From NCBI GenBank assembly GCA_002450155.1, contig DJYO01000033.1, positions 1-24,390 on the forward strand: a stretch of 24,390 nt of DNA. Direction: 5' to 3'. This document shows, in pieces, positions 14,528 to 23,656 of this stretch. Under the pieces are notes generated by a model that had not been told where the DNA came from, did not search any database, and saw nothing but the letters and a program-made list of their open reading frames with translations. Source of the stretch: Mageeibacillus sp. UBA6976. GTDB lineage: Bacteria > Bacillota > Clostridia > Saccharofermentanales > Saccharofermentanaceae. Position 1 is the stretch's first letter; each line of letters opens with the position of its first letter. A program made the position numbers and the translations under genes.

Positions 14528-16903
14528 TCATTCAGAGGTCAGCATATTATATGCTTCGATATTCTTTATCCTTCTTGTCTGCATAAGTGCGAGGAGGAAG
14601 GAAACTATCGTAAGATCTATGCCGATGGCGATCACACCGGGTACAGGGATCGCAAAGTCACACTTCATAAGTCCGAAGGAACGCATGAACATTGAGATAT
14701 AAGGATTAGCCACGTAGTAGGATACCACCGAGAAGATGATCGCCGATGCTATTACAGAAGGCATGAAGCTTAGTGCAGTCTGGAGCATAAGGCTTCCTGA
14801 TGTATAGCCAATTGCCTTATAGATCCCGTAATCCTTGCGCTTGTGATAGATAAGGGACTTGATGAGCAGGAATAAGATCAGGCCGATAACTATAACAGAG
14901 ATGGAGCACATTACGATGAGCATCATGAGGGATACTCCCTTGAATGTTGTCATGGCACCGCCGATCATGTTATAGAAGTTCATGGTGCTGATGATGTGAC
15001 TGCCAAACTTGTCCTCACAGTCCTCAAGAATTCCGTCCACTTTGTCGGTATTCTCATTAACGCTGTCAGACTCGTCTGCGAGATCAAACCAGTACCAGCC
15101 GGGGATGCTGTCGATATCCATGATGTGATCTACTGCCTTATAGGAGAAGATCGCTTCACGGCCGGAATTGTTAGCGGTCTGGATAAATCCTGTGATCAGA
15201 TAATTAAATGAATTATCACCGTAATCGATCTTGATCTCGTCACCTATCTCAAAGCCGTATGCCTTTGCAAAAGATCCGCTTACTGCAATCTCATTGTCGA
15301 ACTCGGGGAGTCTTCCCTTGTAACAGAGATTGGTGTTGTTCATTTTCGACAGATCCTTAACGACATAGCAGAACAGACTCTCTTCATCGTTATAGTAAAC
15401 ATTCATGTTGATGATCTCTCTGATGTTCTTTATATCAGACCTGCTCTCGAGATAATCAAGGACCTCATCCCTGGTGTCGTAATCAGAAGAAACAACGCCT
15501 GCACAGATCTCCGTAGTGAGGATATCGAGCTTTGGATTGCGGCTGAAATTCTCATACAGGAGAAGAGAGATCACGCAGCAGAAGATCATGAATCCGAGCA
15601 CAAAGAATGTGATCACATTCTGCTTCATGTTGCTGAAAAATGTTTTCATTGCAAGGCTTACATTAAGGTCTAATGAAGTCTTATCAAGAGCGACATGATT
15701 CTTCCTGAAGTTATGTGACTCAACACCTTCTCTGAGTGCAACGATCGGAAGGATCCCGGATACCTTATTAGCACAGATAACAGTAACTATCAGAGTAAAT
15801 AAGATTATGAATCCCACGGGGATCAATGTCGCCGGAAGATTGAAAGCTGCAACATAGGGAACACCCATCTGACCGATGATGATCGATGCGAATACCGGCA
15901 TGGCGATATATGCAAGAACGATACCGATGATACTTGCGATGGCGGCTATAATCGAGAACCAGATCACAAGAGAAGACTTGATATCTTTTCCCGTATAACC
16001 GATTGCCTTGAGAGCACCCAGTGTCTTCATGTTCTCTCTTATATAGTTGCTGATGCTGTTAGCGAGCATCATTGCTACTGCAGCGATGATAAGTGAAGTG
16101 GCAACCAGGAAAGATACGGCGATGATCATACCTATGAATGTCCTGCTGCTGATGACAAGATCGATGTCATATCCTTCAATGACCGCACCGGGATTGACCT
16201 TGAGCAGATCATTGAACGCTTTGATCCTGAAACTGCCGTTCTTTACGCAATCTTTAAGATCAAAGATGACATTGATATTCTCATATTCTTCGTGAGTGTC
16301 ATTCCAGATTTCATCATAACTGTTGTTGTCAACAACAAGTGCAAACAAAGCTGTATTATTGCAGCCGCCATAAACGACATTTATAAAGCCTTTTACTTTG
16401 TAGCTGTATGTCTTGCCTGAATTTGTGAACTCAAAGGTATCACCGATATCGAATCCGCCTGAAGTATAAAACTGGTAAGGAAGATATACATAGTCTTCCG
16501 TAATCGAAGTATCTTCTGTTATCACTTCGAAAGTATTCATTGGTCTGCTGAAAGCTGCTTCATCACAGATATCGATAGATATCACGATCTCACCGTTACC
16601 GAAAGTTATGGGCTGGTTTGTAAACTTAAGATCATGATATGCATAGTAGCTGTCTGTATCGTCTTCGAATAGTCCGGCGAGCTTCTCGTCAGTTAATCCT
16701 TCAAGTCTTCCGGTAATGCTGATGTAACCGTCGCCGCCGTTAAGTCTTACTGCTTCCCTGTTTACCGAAGGATAGCAATCCAGAAATATAAGGAGAGATA
16801 TGCCGATAAGGCATGTCGCTATTGCCATCAGGAGGAACAGTCCTACTGACGTACCTCTGTTCTTTCGAAGGTTCGATCCGGTGAGTAATAATGTCTTGTT
16901 CAT
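14528..16903 (-). CDS. FtsX-like ABC transporter permease (MacB/BceB-type)
   Basis: This large permease has about 790 residues and eight membrane helices in a 1-3-1-3 pattern (about 22-44, 258-283, 316-339, 361-381, 432-452, 662-687, 716-736, 758-777). Two long extracytoplasmic domains (about 50-255 and 455-655) follow helices 1 and 5. The paired cytoplasmic motifs GALKAIGYTGKDI (299-311) and GIYKAIGYTSGSL (696-708) are the coupling helices that touch the ATPase. The ATG is placed about 16903, directly after the ATPase stop and with GGGGTGG as ribosome site; a GTG just upstream overlaps the ATPase. It works with the ATPase at 16906-17661, probably in export of, or defence against, peptides, lipids or antimicrobials. 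Confidence -1.
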   Translation of the reverse strand: MNKTLLLTGSNLRKNRGTSVGLFLLMAIATCLIGISLLIFLDCYPSVNREAVRLNGGDGYISITGRLEGLTDEKLAGLFEDDTDSYYAYHDLKFTNQPITFGNGEIVISIDICDEAAFSRPMNTFEVITEDTSITEDYVYLPYQFYTSGGFDIGDTFEFTNSGKTYSYKVKGFINVVYGGCNNTALFALVVDNNSYDEIWNDTHEEYENINVIFDLKDCVKNGSFRIKAFNDLLKVNPGAVIEGYDIDLVISSRTFIGMIIAVSFLVATSLIIAAVAMMLANSISNYIRENMKTLGALKAIGYTGKDIKSSLVIWFSIIAAIASIIGIVLAYIAMPVFASIIIGQMGVPYVAAFNLPATLIPVGFIILFTLIVTVICANKVSGILPIVALREGVESHNFRKNHVALDKTSLDLNVSLAMKTFFSNMKQNVITFFVLGFMIFCCVISLLLYENFSRNPKLDILTTEICAGVVSSDYDTRDEVLDYLESRSDIKNIREIINMNVYYNDEESLFCYVVKDLSKMNNTNLCYKGRLPEFDNEIAVSGSFAKAYGFEIGDEIKIDYGDNSFNYLITGFIQTANNSGREAIFSYKAVDHIMDIDSIPGWYWFDLADESDSVNENTDKVDGILEDCEDKFGSHIISTMNFYNMIGGAMTTFKGVSLMMLIVMCSISVIVIGLILFLLIKSLIYHKRKDYGIYKAIGYTSGSLMLQTALSFMPSVIASAIIFSVVSYYVANPYISMFMRSFGLMKCDFAIPVPGVIAIGIDLTIVSFLLALMQTRRIKNIEAYNMLTSE

Positions 16904-16905
16904 AT

Positions 16906-17661
16906 TTACCACCCCATCGTTGCAAGGAAATCAGAGAGCTTCTGGTGACGCTCCTTGTCACCTGTGACATACTTGCCGAGATTGCATTCGCCGGCGATCT
17001 CGCCGTCTTTTACATAGAGGATACGGTTGCCTCTTCTGGCACTCAGGATATCGTGGGTGACCATAACGATGGACTGACCCTTCTCATTGAATCCCGTAAG
17101 GGTATCAAGTACTGCCTTACCTGTCTGGGAGTTAAGAGCGCCTGTAGGTTCATCGGCAAATACAAGCTTCGGGTCATTTATAAGTGCTCTAGCAATGCCT
17201 GCTCTCTGAGCTTCGCCGCCTGAGATCTGGGTAGGAAATTTATTCCATAGACTCTCATCTATATTTACTGCCTTAAGGAGCTGTCCTGCCTTTGCAGTAA
17301 GAGCTTTCTTATCTTTGCTTACGAGAAGACCTGCTGCCAGGATATTGTCCATTATGCTCATTGAATCCACGAGATATACCTGCTGGAATACAAATCCGCA
17401 GTTGCTCCTCCTGAACAATGCCATCTCGTCCGTATTAAGGCCTGTGATCTCGGTGCCTGCAAATCTTACGGAGCCCAGTGTTGGCTTATCCATGCCGGAC
17501 AGGGAATAGAGCAGGGTGGACTTGCCTGCGCCGGATGCTCCCATTATGATGGTAAAATCTCCCTCATAGATCTCAAGATCTATGTTCTTAAGAACGTGCT
17601 GCTGGATGCCGCCGCTGGAGAATGTCTTACAGAGTTTTGTTGTTTCAATAATGTTATTCAT
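16906..17661 (-). CDS. ABC transporter ATP-binding protein (MacB/LolD-type)
   Basis: This is the motor subunit of the exporter, at the inner face of the membrane. Walker A is GASGAGKS at about 41-48, the Q-loop is FVFQQ at about 90-94, the signature is SGGEAQRAGIARAL at about 147-160 (SGGE in place of SGGQ), Walker B is LVFADEP at about 166-172, and the H-loop is VTHD at about 201-204. Length (251) is normal. The start at 17661 has AAGGAGG 8 nt upstream. It overlaps or abuts the permease. Phased TTAA repeats lie immediately upstream, so its expression is probably controlled by the neighbouring two-component system. Confidence -1.
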   Translation of the reverse strand: MNNIIETTKLCKTFSSGGIQQHVLKNIDLEIYEGDFTIIMGASGAGKSTLLYSLSGMDKPTLGSVRFAGTEITGLNTDEMALFRRSNCGFVFQQVYLVDSMSIMDNILAAGLLVSKDKKALTAKAGQLLKAVNIDESLWNKFPTQISGGEAQRAGIARALINDPKLVFADEPTGALNSQTGKAVLDTLTGFNEKGQSIVMVTHDILSARRGNRILYVKDGEIAGECNLGKYVTGDKERHQKLSDFLATMGW

Positions 17662-17684
17662 AGGTTTGACCTCCTTATGGCACT

Positions 17685-17738
17685 AGGATACTTTTTTAAG
17701 TCTTAAGTGCCTTTAAGGAACTCTTAAATAGTTCTTAA
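17685..17738 (-). promoter_or_regulatory. ABC-operon promoter with phased TTAA boxes
   Basis: Four TTAA cores start at 17703, 17713, 17724 and 17735, spaced 10, 11 and 11 bp, within similar (C/T)TTAA(A/G) boxes. They lie in the 78-bp gap between kinase and ATPase. On the minus strand a weak -10 (TATCCT, 17685-17690) follows and the -35 site is poor and inside the boxes. This is the arrangement of OmpR-type response-regulator activation sites; the binding protein is inferred. Confidence -1.
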
Positions 17739-17739
17739 A

Positions 17740-18990
17740 TCATACGAGCCTTATATATACCGATACCTCAAATCCGGGTTCCAGATTTCTAAGACCAAGT
17801 TTGCCGTCCATCTTATCCATAAAGCAGGAGGCAAGATAAAGCCCCAGGCCGGCACCGTCCCTGCCTTCCGCATTGCTGCCTCTTGCAAATCTCTCCTTGA
17901 GCAGGGGGAGCTCCTCTTCCTTAACGCCCGGACCTTCGTCAGATATCCTTATTACAAGATAAGGTTCAGAGATCTCTGCAGTTACATGCATTTTTGTATC
18001 AGCATACTTATAGGAATTCATGAATATGTTATCGAATACCTGCTGGAGCCTGAGCTTATCAAAGTAGACACTTAAGGAAGGCACAGTGATATCTCCCAAA
18101 CGTCCAAGATAATCCGAAGCTTTCAGCATACCGGGAATATCGCCTGAGGGCTGGCTTCCGGGATTTACCTCGATCTCCGTTATATCATTAACACTTGAAT
18201 TAAACAGATTATCCACCAGTGTCTTGATCTGATCTGTCTTGGAATCTATAATGCCGAACATCTCTTTTGTACGGTCTTCCTTGGTAAGGGCCATCCCCAT
18301 CTCCGATGTGGACTTTATGGAAGCTACGGGAGTCTTGATGTCATGTGACAGCTTGGCAATGACTTCCTTCTTGTCATCGTTTGCTTTCTTCTCTGCTATC
18401 CTGGCCTTCTTGAGCTCGTGTCTCATCAGATCGAAGGATTCGGTAAACTCACCGAAGATATGTCCCTTATCCATATCAAGGGGCAGGTCAAGATTGCCCT
18501 CTGCAACTCTTGCGGCAAAGGAATTGAGCTTTCTAAAGGGGGTGATAACGGCTCTTTGTATATATACATACCATATAACGACGACCAGTATCTGGATAAT
18601 AGAGATTACAGTAATGGTAATGAGGATATCTCTTTTTACCGGGCCTAAGTCCTCATCAATGCTGTAGTCAAAGATAACTTTGCCCAGGATATTGCCGTCT
18701 ATTTCCAGATCAAGTATCAGTCCTCTTGTCCTGATCGCTTCGTTAACAGATCCTGCAAGGCCGCTCCTTGTCTCGAATAGCTTATCTCCGTTGCTGTCCA
18801 GGATCACATAGTCCAGCTGCCTGTTATATTCTGATTCATTGCCGTAGTTATCCTGTATGGAATGCATACATTCATTTACCTTGACAGGATCGGCCGAAAC
18901 TTCACGGACCCTGCCGAGCAGCAGACAGCATGCCAGCAGTTCGGCTATAAGTGTAATTAACAGGATCAGGATAAACGGTGCTTTCTTCAT
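17740..18990 (-). CDS. Sensor histidine kinase
   Basis: This is a membrane sensor of 416 residues that phosphorylates itself and then the adjacent regulator. Helix 1 is at about 6-26, an extracytoplasmic domain of about 95 residues (27-119) follows, helix 2 at about 121-143, then a HAMP linker (about 145-200). The phospho-acceptor is His216 in LSHDIKTP. The ATPase domain has the N box (DNIFMNSYKYA, Asn325), G1 (DEGPGV, about 351-356) and G2 (GAGLGLYL, about 379-386). All catalytic motifs are intact. The start at 18990 lies 8 bp after the regulator stop with AAGG overlapping that stop, so the two are coupled. The signal sensed is unknown; linkage to an exporter suggests envelope stress or antimicrobial peptides. 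Confidence -1.
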   Translation of the reverse strand: MKKAPFILILLITLIAELLACCLLLGRVREVSADPVKVNECMHSIQDNYGNESEYNRQLDYVILDSNGDKLFETRSGLAGSVNEAIRTRGLILDLEIDGNILGKVIFDYSIDEDLGPVKRDILITITVISIIQILVVVIWYVYIQRAVITPFRKLNSFAARVAEGNLDLPLDMDKGHIFGEFTESFDLMRHELKKARIAEKKANDDKKEVIAKLSHDIKTPVASIKSTSEMGMALTKEDRTKEMFGIIDSKTDQIKTLVDNLFNSSVNDITEIEVNPGSQPSGDIPGMLKASDYLGRLGDITVPSLSVYFDKLRLQQVFDNIFMNSYKYADTKMHVTAEISEPYLVIRISDEGPGVKEEELPLLKERFARGSNAEGRDGAGLGLYLASCFMDKMDGKLGLRNLEPGFEVSVYIRLV

Positions 18991-18998
18991 CTAATACC

Positions 18999-19688
18999 TT
19001 AGGGCTCTATAAACTTGTAGCCCTCTTTCCAGACGGTAACGATATATTTTGGATTCTGGGGATCGCGCTCTATAACTTCGCGGATCTTTCTTATATGCAC
19101 ATTCAGGGTCCCGTCTGTGGTATATCTGTCGCACCAGACGTTGTCGAATATCTCAAACTTGGTAACGAGCCTGTTCCTGTTTGCAATAAGATATTCGAGG
19201 AGCTTCCATTCAATGGAGGTGATCTTCTTGCCTTTGCCTTCCACATATACAGTCTTGTTTGCGGTGTCAAGCCTCAGGTACCCGTCATCGTAGTCCCTGT
19301 CTGTATCGTCTTTGGAATCAGAACTCGCGAATCTTTTTAGCACGACCTTTACCTTGGCGAGCAAGACTCCAAGGGAATAGGGCTTTTCTATATAATCGTC
19401 GCCTCCTATGTTAAGGGCGATTATCTTATCGTCGTCGGTATTCCTTGCTGATATGAATAATATGGGGATATCAAGAGTCTTTCTTATCTTCTTGCAAAGC
19501 TCAAATCCGCTCCCGTCTCCAAGGTTAATATCGAGCAGGACCATGGAAGGCTCGTTGCTCTTTAAGAAGCTTTCTGCTTCAAGGCCTGAATATACTGCCT
19601 TGGTCCTCACCTCAAACATATTAAAGTACTCGGCAGTGTTATCTGCCAGTTCTTTCTCATCGTCAATTATCAGGCAATCGTAATGCAT
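18999..19688 (-). CDS. OmpR-family response regulator
   Basis: This is a two-domain transcription factor of 229 residues. The receiver (1-120) has the acidic pocket Asp9/Asp10, phospho-acceptor Asp53 (LLDINLGDGSG), Ser80 and Lys102 (EKPYS). The winged-helix DNA-binding domain (about 133-228) is of the OmpR type: TSIEWKLLEYLIANRNRLVTK, then recognition helix TTDGTLNVHIRKIREVIE, then wing YIVTVWKEGYKF. The ATG at 19688 has AGAGGAAT directly upstream. It is followed by its kinase 8 bp on and then by the ABC exporter. OmpR-type regulators bind direct repeats about 10-11 bp apart, as found at 17702-17738. A candidate TATAAT of its own lies near 19714-19719. Confidence -1.
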   Translation of the reverse strand: MHYDCLIIDDEKELADNTAEYFNMFEVRTKAVYSGLEAESFLKSNEPSMVLLDINLGDGSGFELCKKIRKTLDIPILFISARNTDDDKIIALNIGGDDYIEKPYSLGVLLAKVKVVLKRFASSDSKDDTDRDYDDGYLRLDTANKTVYVEGKGKKITSIEWKLLEYLIANRNRLVTKFEIFDNVWCDRYTTDGTLNVHIRKIREVIERDPQNPKYIVTVWKEGYKFIEP

Positions 19689-19751
19689 ATTCCTCTCCCT
19701 TACGCCAGTTAATTATACCAAAGTAAAGAAGAGTTATAACGCATACAGGTA

Positions 19752-20135
19752 TCAGTCGCCATTCCCCATCTTAAATTCCGGTATGAACTTGACTGTCTCG
19801 CCGCAGTAAAGACATGTACCTACGAGGGGATCTTTGCCATTATCAGGGATCTGTCTGCCGCATTTGGGGCAGGGCATAACGTCCTGCTTAGAAGGAGCGA
19901 ATGTCTCAGGTCTGTCCGCTACTTCGGCGATCTTGGCATTGATACGCTCAGGATCTATACCGCTTTCTACCATGAGTTCCATTGTTGCCTGAAGCATGAT
20001 CTTGACCTTCATGAAGTCGCTGCGCATACCACCGACGCTTCTGTTGACTTCTGCCATCCTCTCTGAGTTGCGGCTCTCGTTAGAGATGTGCCTCATGGAT
20101 TCGACCTGATTGTCGTAATTATTAAAGTTATACAT
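19752..20135 (-). CDS. Zinc-ribbon protein of unknown function
   Basis: The protein has 127 residues. Residues 1-75 are helical and charged, probably a coiled coil for oligomer formation. Residues 88-112 form a zinc ribbon with Cys89, Cys92, Cys108 and Cys111 (CPKC ... CLYC). The ATG at 20135 is used because GGAGGGG lies 6 nt upstream; the ATG at 20153 sits within that ribosome site. No enzymatic motif is seen. It lies 63 bp upstream of the regulator gene on the same strand and may be in the same transcript, but the link to that system is not established. Confidence -1.
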   Translation of the reverse strand: MYNFNNYDNQVESMRHISNESRNSERMAEVNRSVGGMRSDFMKVKIMLQATMELMVESGIDPERINAKIAEVADRPETFAPSKQDVMPCPKCGRQIPDNGKDPLVGTCLYCGETVKFIPEFKMGNGD

Positions 20136-20171
20136 CGTGTGCCCCTCCCTCAAATATTATTGATATACCTA

Positions 20172-20885
20172 TTATACTTGAGTCTCGGCCTTAAGTGTAG
20201 CATGCATTACATAGAAGGCATATACAGGGCTAATCAGGCTGAATGCAAGACCAATAAGGTAATATACGATCTCCGGCATCATGCCTGCTGCTACTGTAAG
20301 CGCTATGCCCCTTAATGCGATAACAGATATAATCTCTGCAAAAAAGAAGACATATAAAAGCCCGAATAAAGTCTCCTTACTGCGGTTTCTTATCAGGACC
20401 AACAGCAGTATTACCGAGAAGGCAAAGCTGAATAACTCCGGCAGCGTGGTAAGGAGAGCGGGGTTACTTGCGTGTGCCGTAAAACGGCCTGCGACACGTG
20501 AGGATATAAGCCTTAATACTTCCAGTGCGATAAACCAGATCCTCATATGGCTGCTATATTTTCTGTCTGCATACAAAGCCACCATGTAGGTGCCTATAGC
20601 AGATAACAGGTATATAGGGGTTCTTGAGTAAGTAAGTATAGTGCTGATGGTATGGAAGTCAGGTGAGCCCCATGCTTCATGCATGGCAATAATAAGATCA
20701 GAGGATACATAAGCTCCCATGAGTGTGCTTATGGCCTGGAGGATAATGGATATGGGGATAAGGCCCTCAGTAAGGCCTCTTGTCCTCTGCCTTGCTATTA
20801 TCGCCATAACAAGCCTTACCCCGGCAAATATAAAGATTATGGTCTGTATGGTAAACAGGAACCAGAACCATGTATTCTTATCCAT
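20172..20885 (-). CDS. Multi-pass membrane protein, unknown
   Basis: The protein has 237 residues with about seven hydrophobic helices (near 8-28, 45-65, 85-105, 112-130, 145-165, 170-190 and 205-228). The last ends in a short polar tail. It has no signal peptide motif beyond helix 1 and no catalytic residues I can name. No family is recognised. The start at 20885 is the only in-frame ATG before the first helix. Neighbours on the same strand are the glycosyltransferase (44 bp upstream) and the zinc-ribbon protein (36 bp downstream), so it is probably part of one transcript with them. Confidence -1.
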   Translation of the reverse strand: MDKNTWFWFLFTIQTIIFIFAGVRLVMAIIARQRTRGLTEGLIPISIILQAISTLMGAYVSSDLIIAMHEAWGSPDFHTISTILTYSRTPIYLLSAIGTYMVALYADRKYSSHMRIWFIALEVLRLISSRVAGRFTAHASNPALLTTLPELFSFAFSVILLLVLIRNRSKETLFGLLYVFFFAEIISVIALRGIALTVAAGMMPEIVYYLIGLAFSLISPVYAFYVMHATLKAETQV

Positions 20886-20929
20886 TGAATTATCTCCTAC
20901 GATAAAGAACTTATATATTCATGCATCTA

Positions 20930-22333
20930 CTAAGATGCATAGTACACAAATCTGCCAACCCTGTCTATCGGCCTTAAGGTGGAGGTAACAAGCTCATAGA
21001 TCCCATCAGGGTTCATCCAGTTCTCCTCCCGGTAATCGTCCGGCATAACGACTACCGTATCAGGCCCCAGGTCAGATCTTAATATATCTACAGCTTCATG
21101 GCTCCCGAAACTCCCCACGAGGAAAAGGTCATAGGGGGGATTAAAGCTGCCGTCATATATCGATACTATGGCAGAGCAAGAAGACAGCACTATCACATGT
21201 TTGCCCTCTGCCTCATAGTTCTGATTTCTATCACTTATATCGGAAAAGCCGCTCTCATCTCCAGTCATAGGGATAAGTGCAAGTTCATCCAAAGATCTGT
21301 CAAAGGTAATCCCGGATATAAGCGGGATAAGACCACGAACAATAGAGAACAACAGAACAACAGCTGCCGCTCCTCCTACCACAGGCTTCAGCTTAGGTCC
21401 GATATTAGCCTTAACGATCAGCATCAGGGGCAAAAGTGCCATAAGGAAAGCAAATACAGCATGGGTCATATCGCATGTAGGGATAGCGATAGTCAGAGCA
21501 GCTATGGTAAGCAGCATATGGCTTACTGTCCTAAAATTATCTTCTTTACGAAGCAATGCCCACTCACCAATAAGGAGAAGCAGCGTTATAACAAGCATCG
21601 GTATACCCCAGATGTCACTGCCCTTAAGAACGTTGGAATAGCTGAACAGTCCCAGGAAACAATAGTCCCAGAACAGAGCAAAAGAAGATGTGGCAATAAG
21701 ATACACAAGGAACAGGAGATTTACTCCCAAAAATCCAGCAAAGAAAGCAGGCATCTTACTCCCGCGCCCTTTACGCCTCTCATACACCAGATAGGCCAAT
21801 TCAAATATGAAAACTACTACCCCTGACGTCTGCCTGGACAGTATTCCCAAGGCGGTAAATATACCGAGCCAGACATTCCGGCCAAAGGATATCTCTGACC
21901 TGTTAAACTGGAATATCAGCAGAATAAAGAAGAACAGCAGATTGTTATAGGAAGTAATATCAGTAAACAGGCAGGATACAAGAGCAATGATCGCTCCATA
22001 CCCGAAACCGCATTCACGGCGTGCTATTACAAACAAAAGATAAGAGCAGCCAAATATCAGCAAAGCTTCAAATATCCTGTAAGAAACCATCTTACGGACA
22101 AACAGTACCGGTACCGTAAAGATAAGATAGTACAGGGGCATACCTACCAGATTTATATCCCGGTAGGGCATAAACCCCATGCTGATACCACGGCATATAT
22201 TATAGTGCCAGATCTCATCCAAGTTCCCGAACCGGAACAGAAATACCTTACAAGCCACCAGCAACAGCAGGAATACAGCAAATCCTGCTTCTAAAGCAAC
22301 CTTTTTGTCTGTCTTATGCCCCGTTAATCTCAT
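20930..22333 (-). CDS. GT-C-type membrane glycosyltransferase
   Basis: The protein has 467 residues with about eleven membrane helices. The loop after helix 1 reads FGNLDEIWHYNICRGISMGFMPYRD, the acidic pair Asp/Glu near residues 38-39 being the catalytic type of loop of GT-C enzymes that use polyprenyl-phosphate sugars (PMT/ArnT-like superfamily). A soluble C-terminal part (about 345-467) lies outside the membrane. It would move a sugar from a lipid carrier to a surface acceptor; sugar and acceptor are unknown. The start is placed at the ATG at 22333, with GGAG 5 nt upstream, rather than the GTG at 22336. It is the first gene of the minus-strand run that extends to 10637. Confidence -1.
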   Translation of the reverse strand: MRLTGHKTDKKVALEAGFAVFLLLLVACKVFLFRFGNLDEIWHYNICRGISMGFMPYRDINLVGMPLYYLIFTVPVLFVRKMVSYRIFEALLIFGCSYLLFVIARRECGFGYGAIIALVSCLFTDITSYNNLLFFFILLIFQFNRSEISFGRNVWLGIFTALGILSRQTSGVVVFIFELAYLVYERRKGRGSKMPAFFAGFLGVNLLFLVYLIATSSFALFWDYCFLGLFSYSNVLKGSDIWGIPMLVITLLLLIGEWALLRKEDNFRTVSHMLLTIAALTIAIPTCDMTHAVFAFLMALLPLMLIVKANIGPKLKPVVGGAAAVVLLFSIVRGLIPLISGITFDRSLDELALIPMTGDESGFSDISDRNQNYEAEGKHVIVLSSCSAIVSIYDGSFNPPYDLFLVGSFGSHEAVDILRSDLGPDTVVVMPDDYREENWMNPDGIYELVTSTLRPIDRVGRFVYYAS

Positions 22334-22408
22334 CACAGCTCCAACTACTTAAGCCACTTCTGCCTCTTCTATTTTATCCGAAAACAAAGATAATAGTCCG
22401 TTACCTCA

Positions 22409-22428
22409 AAACTTTTCACAAACTTTTC
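22409..22428 (+). repeat. Short direct repeat upstream of the DUF2975 gene
   Basis: The 9-bp sequence AAACTTTTC occurs twice, at 22409-22417 and 22420-22428, 11 bp apart. It lies about 50-70 bp before the DUF2975 start codon and may be an operator for the adjacent Cro-like regulator. Confidence -1.
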
Positions 22429-22478
22429 GTTGTGTTAGCATTACTTTTGGAAATAACAGTTTACCGGAGGTTTGATCC

Positions 22479-22931
22479 ATGCATTACGATGACGTGATCC
22501 TAAGATGGGCCAAGATCGCTACAGTCCTATTTACAGCTATGGCAGTAGTAGCGGATATATTCGGAGTCCTTATATCCCAGTTTGTTGCATACTGCTGGGC
22601 AGATGTCTTCGATACCCCAAGGGTAATTGCTCTTACAGTAGTCTTCTATCTTGGCACACTGGGAGGATATACCGTTCTTATCCCTTTATTCCTCCTTCTT
22701 ACCAACATGAGCAGGGACAAGGTGTTTGACAGGGCTAATACACGTCTCATGACCATAATCACCATCGCGCTTATAGCGATCGCAGTAGACTGCGCAGCAG
22801 GCGGATTTATCTGGAACGGTGCCTGGATCCTGGGTATCGTTGCTTCCTTTATGGCACTTATCGTACTCAGCATAAGAGTAGTCTTTGGCAAGGCGATCGC
22901 AATGAAAGAAGAATTGGATCTTACTATCTGA
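22479..22931 (+). CDS. DUF2975 membrane protein
   Basis: The protein has 150 residues with four membrane helices (about 10-37, 47-75, 90-110 and 115-137), as is typical for DUF2975. The ATG at 22479 has GGAGG 9 nt upstream. The Cro-like regulator gene follows 13 bp on, and a DUF2975 gene next to a YozG-like Cro-type regulator is a common pair in Firmicutes. The role of the family is unknown; it may sense membrane state or partner with the regulator. Confidence -1.
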   Translation: MHYDDVILRWAKIATVLFTAMAVVADIFGVLISQFVAYCWADVFDTPRVIALTVVFYLGTLGGYTVLIPLFLLLTNMSRDKVFDRANTRLMTIITIALIAIAVDCAAGGFIWNGAWILGIVASFMALIVLSIRVVFGKAIAMKEELDLTI

Positions 22932-22944
22932 GGAGGGGGCTTTT

Positions 22945-23154
22945 ATGATCGTAGTAAATCTTGATGTCATGATGGCCAAGCGTAAGATCTCCTCAGGTGA
23001 CCTTGCAGCCAAAGTCGGCATCACCCAGGCAAACCTGTCCATTCTCAAGAATCAGAAGGCAAAAGCCGTCAGGTTTTCCACCTTAAACGACATCTGCAAG
23101 GCTTTAGACTGCCAGCCCGGAGACATCCTGGAATATAGACCGGACGAGGACTGA
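22945..23154 (+). CDS. Cro/YozG-type helix-turn-helix regulator
   Basis: The protein has 69 residues and is a single HTH domain: MMAKRKISSGDLAAKVGITQANLSILKNQKAKAVRFSTLNDICKALDCQPGDILEY is the classical Cro/C1 fold, with the recognition helix at about 27-37. It ends with an acidic tail. The start has GAGGAGGGGG about 8 nt upstream. It is the second gene of the DUF2975 pair. It probably binds as a dimer to its own promoter region; the direct repeat at 22409-22428 is a candidate target. Confidence -1.
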   Translation: MIVVNLDVMMAKRKISSGDLAAKVGITQANLSILKNQKAKAVRFSTLNDICKALDCQPGDILEYRPDED

Positions 23155-23199
23155 CCCGACAAAACAGCAAACAAACAAAACGAACAATAACAAAAACTA

Positions 23200-23550
23200 T
23201 TAAGCAGATATACTTACCAGCACCAGCGTTGCGATAACTGTTGCAGCGATACCCAGCAAGATAGACAGGATAGGCATCCAGATAATTCCGAAACGCTTCT
23301 TAACAAGGGTTACGATACCGGCTACTATTCCCATAACAGCGCCTGCTATCCCCAGGAAAAAGCCGAACGCACCACATACCATAAATCCGAATATCTCAAG
23401 GAGCACGCCCATCGTAAGATGCACGCCACCGCCACCGGGGAATGTAATCAGGATCCCCATTCCGATGCTGCTGATAAACGATAAGCCTGATATACAGAGG
23501 GCAATTATCGATAAGACCATAGGTGCAACCGGTTTCTTTGTATTACGCAT
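23200..23550 (-). CDS. Small multi-pass membrane protein (DUF4190-like)
   Basis: The protein has 116 residues with three hydrophobic segments (about 10-35, 45-80 and 88-114). It opens with the polar NTKKPVAPMVLSIIALCISGLSF and has many glycine-rich stretches (GGGGVHLTMG, GIAGAVMGIVAGIV), typical of short DUF4190-type proteins, an assignment made from composition rather than a clear motif. The ATG at 23550 has AGGA 9 nt upstream. It is convergent with the Cro-like regulator gene, separated by 45 bp. Function is unknown. Confidence -1.
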   Translation of the reverse strand: MRNTKKPVAPMVLSIIALCISGLSFISSIGMGILITFPGGGGVHLTMGVLLEIFGFMVCGAFGFFLGIAGAVMGIVAGIVTLVKKRFGIIWMPILSILLGIAATVIATLVLVSISA

Positions 23551-23656
23551 ATCAAATCCTACTTATCCAAACATAATAAAAAGCGAAGAAAAACCTAAAA
23601 CCAACACCAACATTATAACCTATACAGACCAGATACCAAACGTCACCAAACTGCTA

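Noticed and set aside
21098..21826. A 242-codon plus-strand frame opposite the glycosyltransferase
   Set aside because: It is rich in Lys, Gln and His without domain signs; the minus-strand membrane protein explains the sequence.
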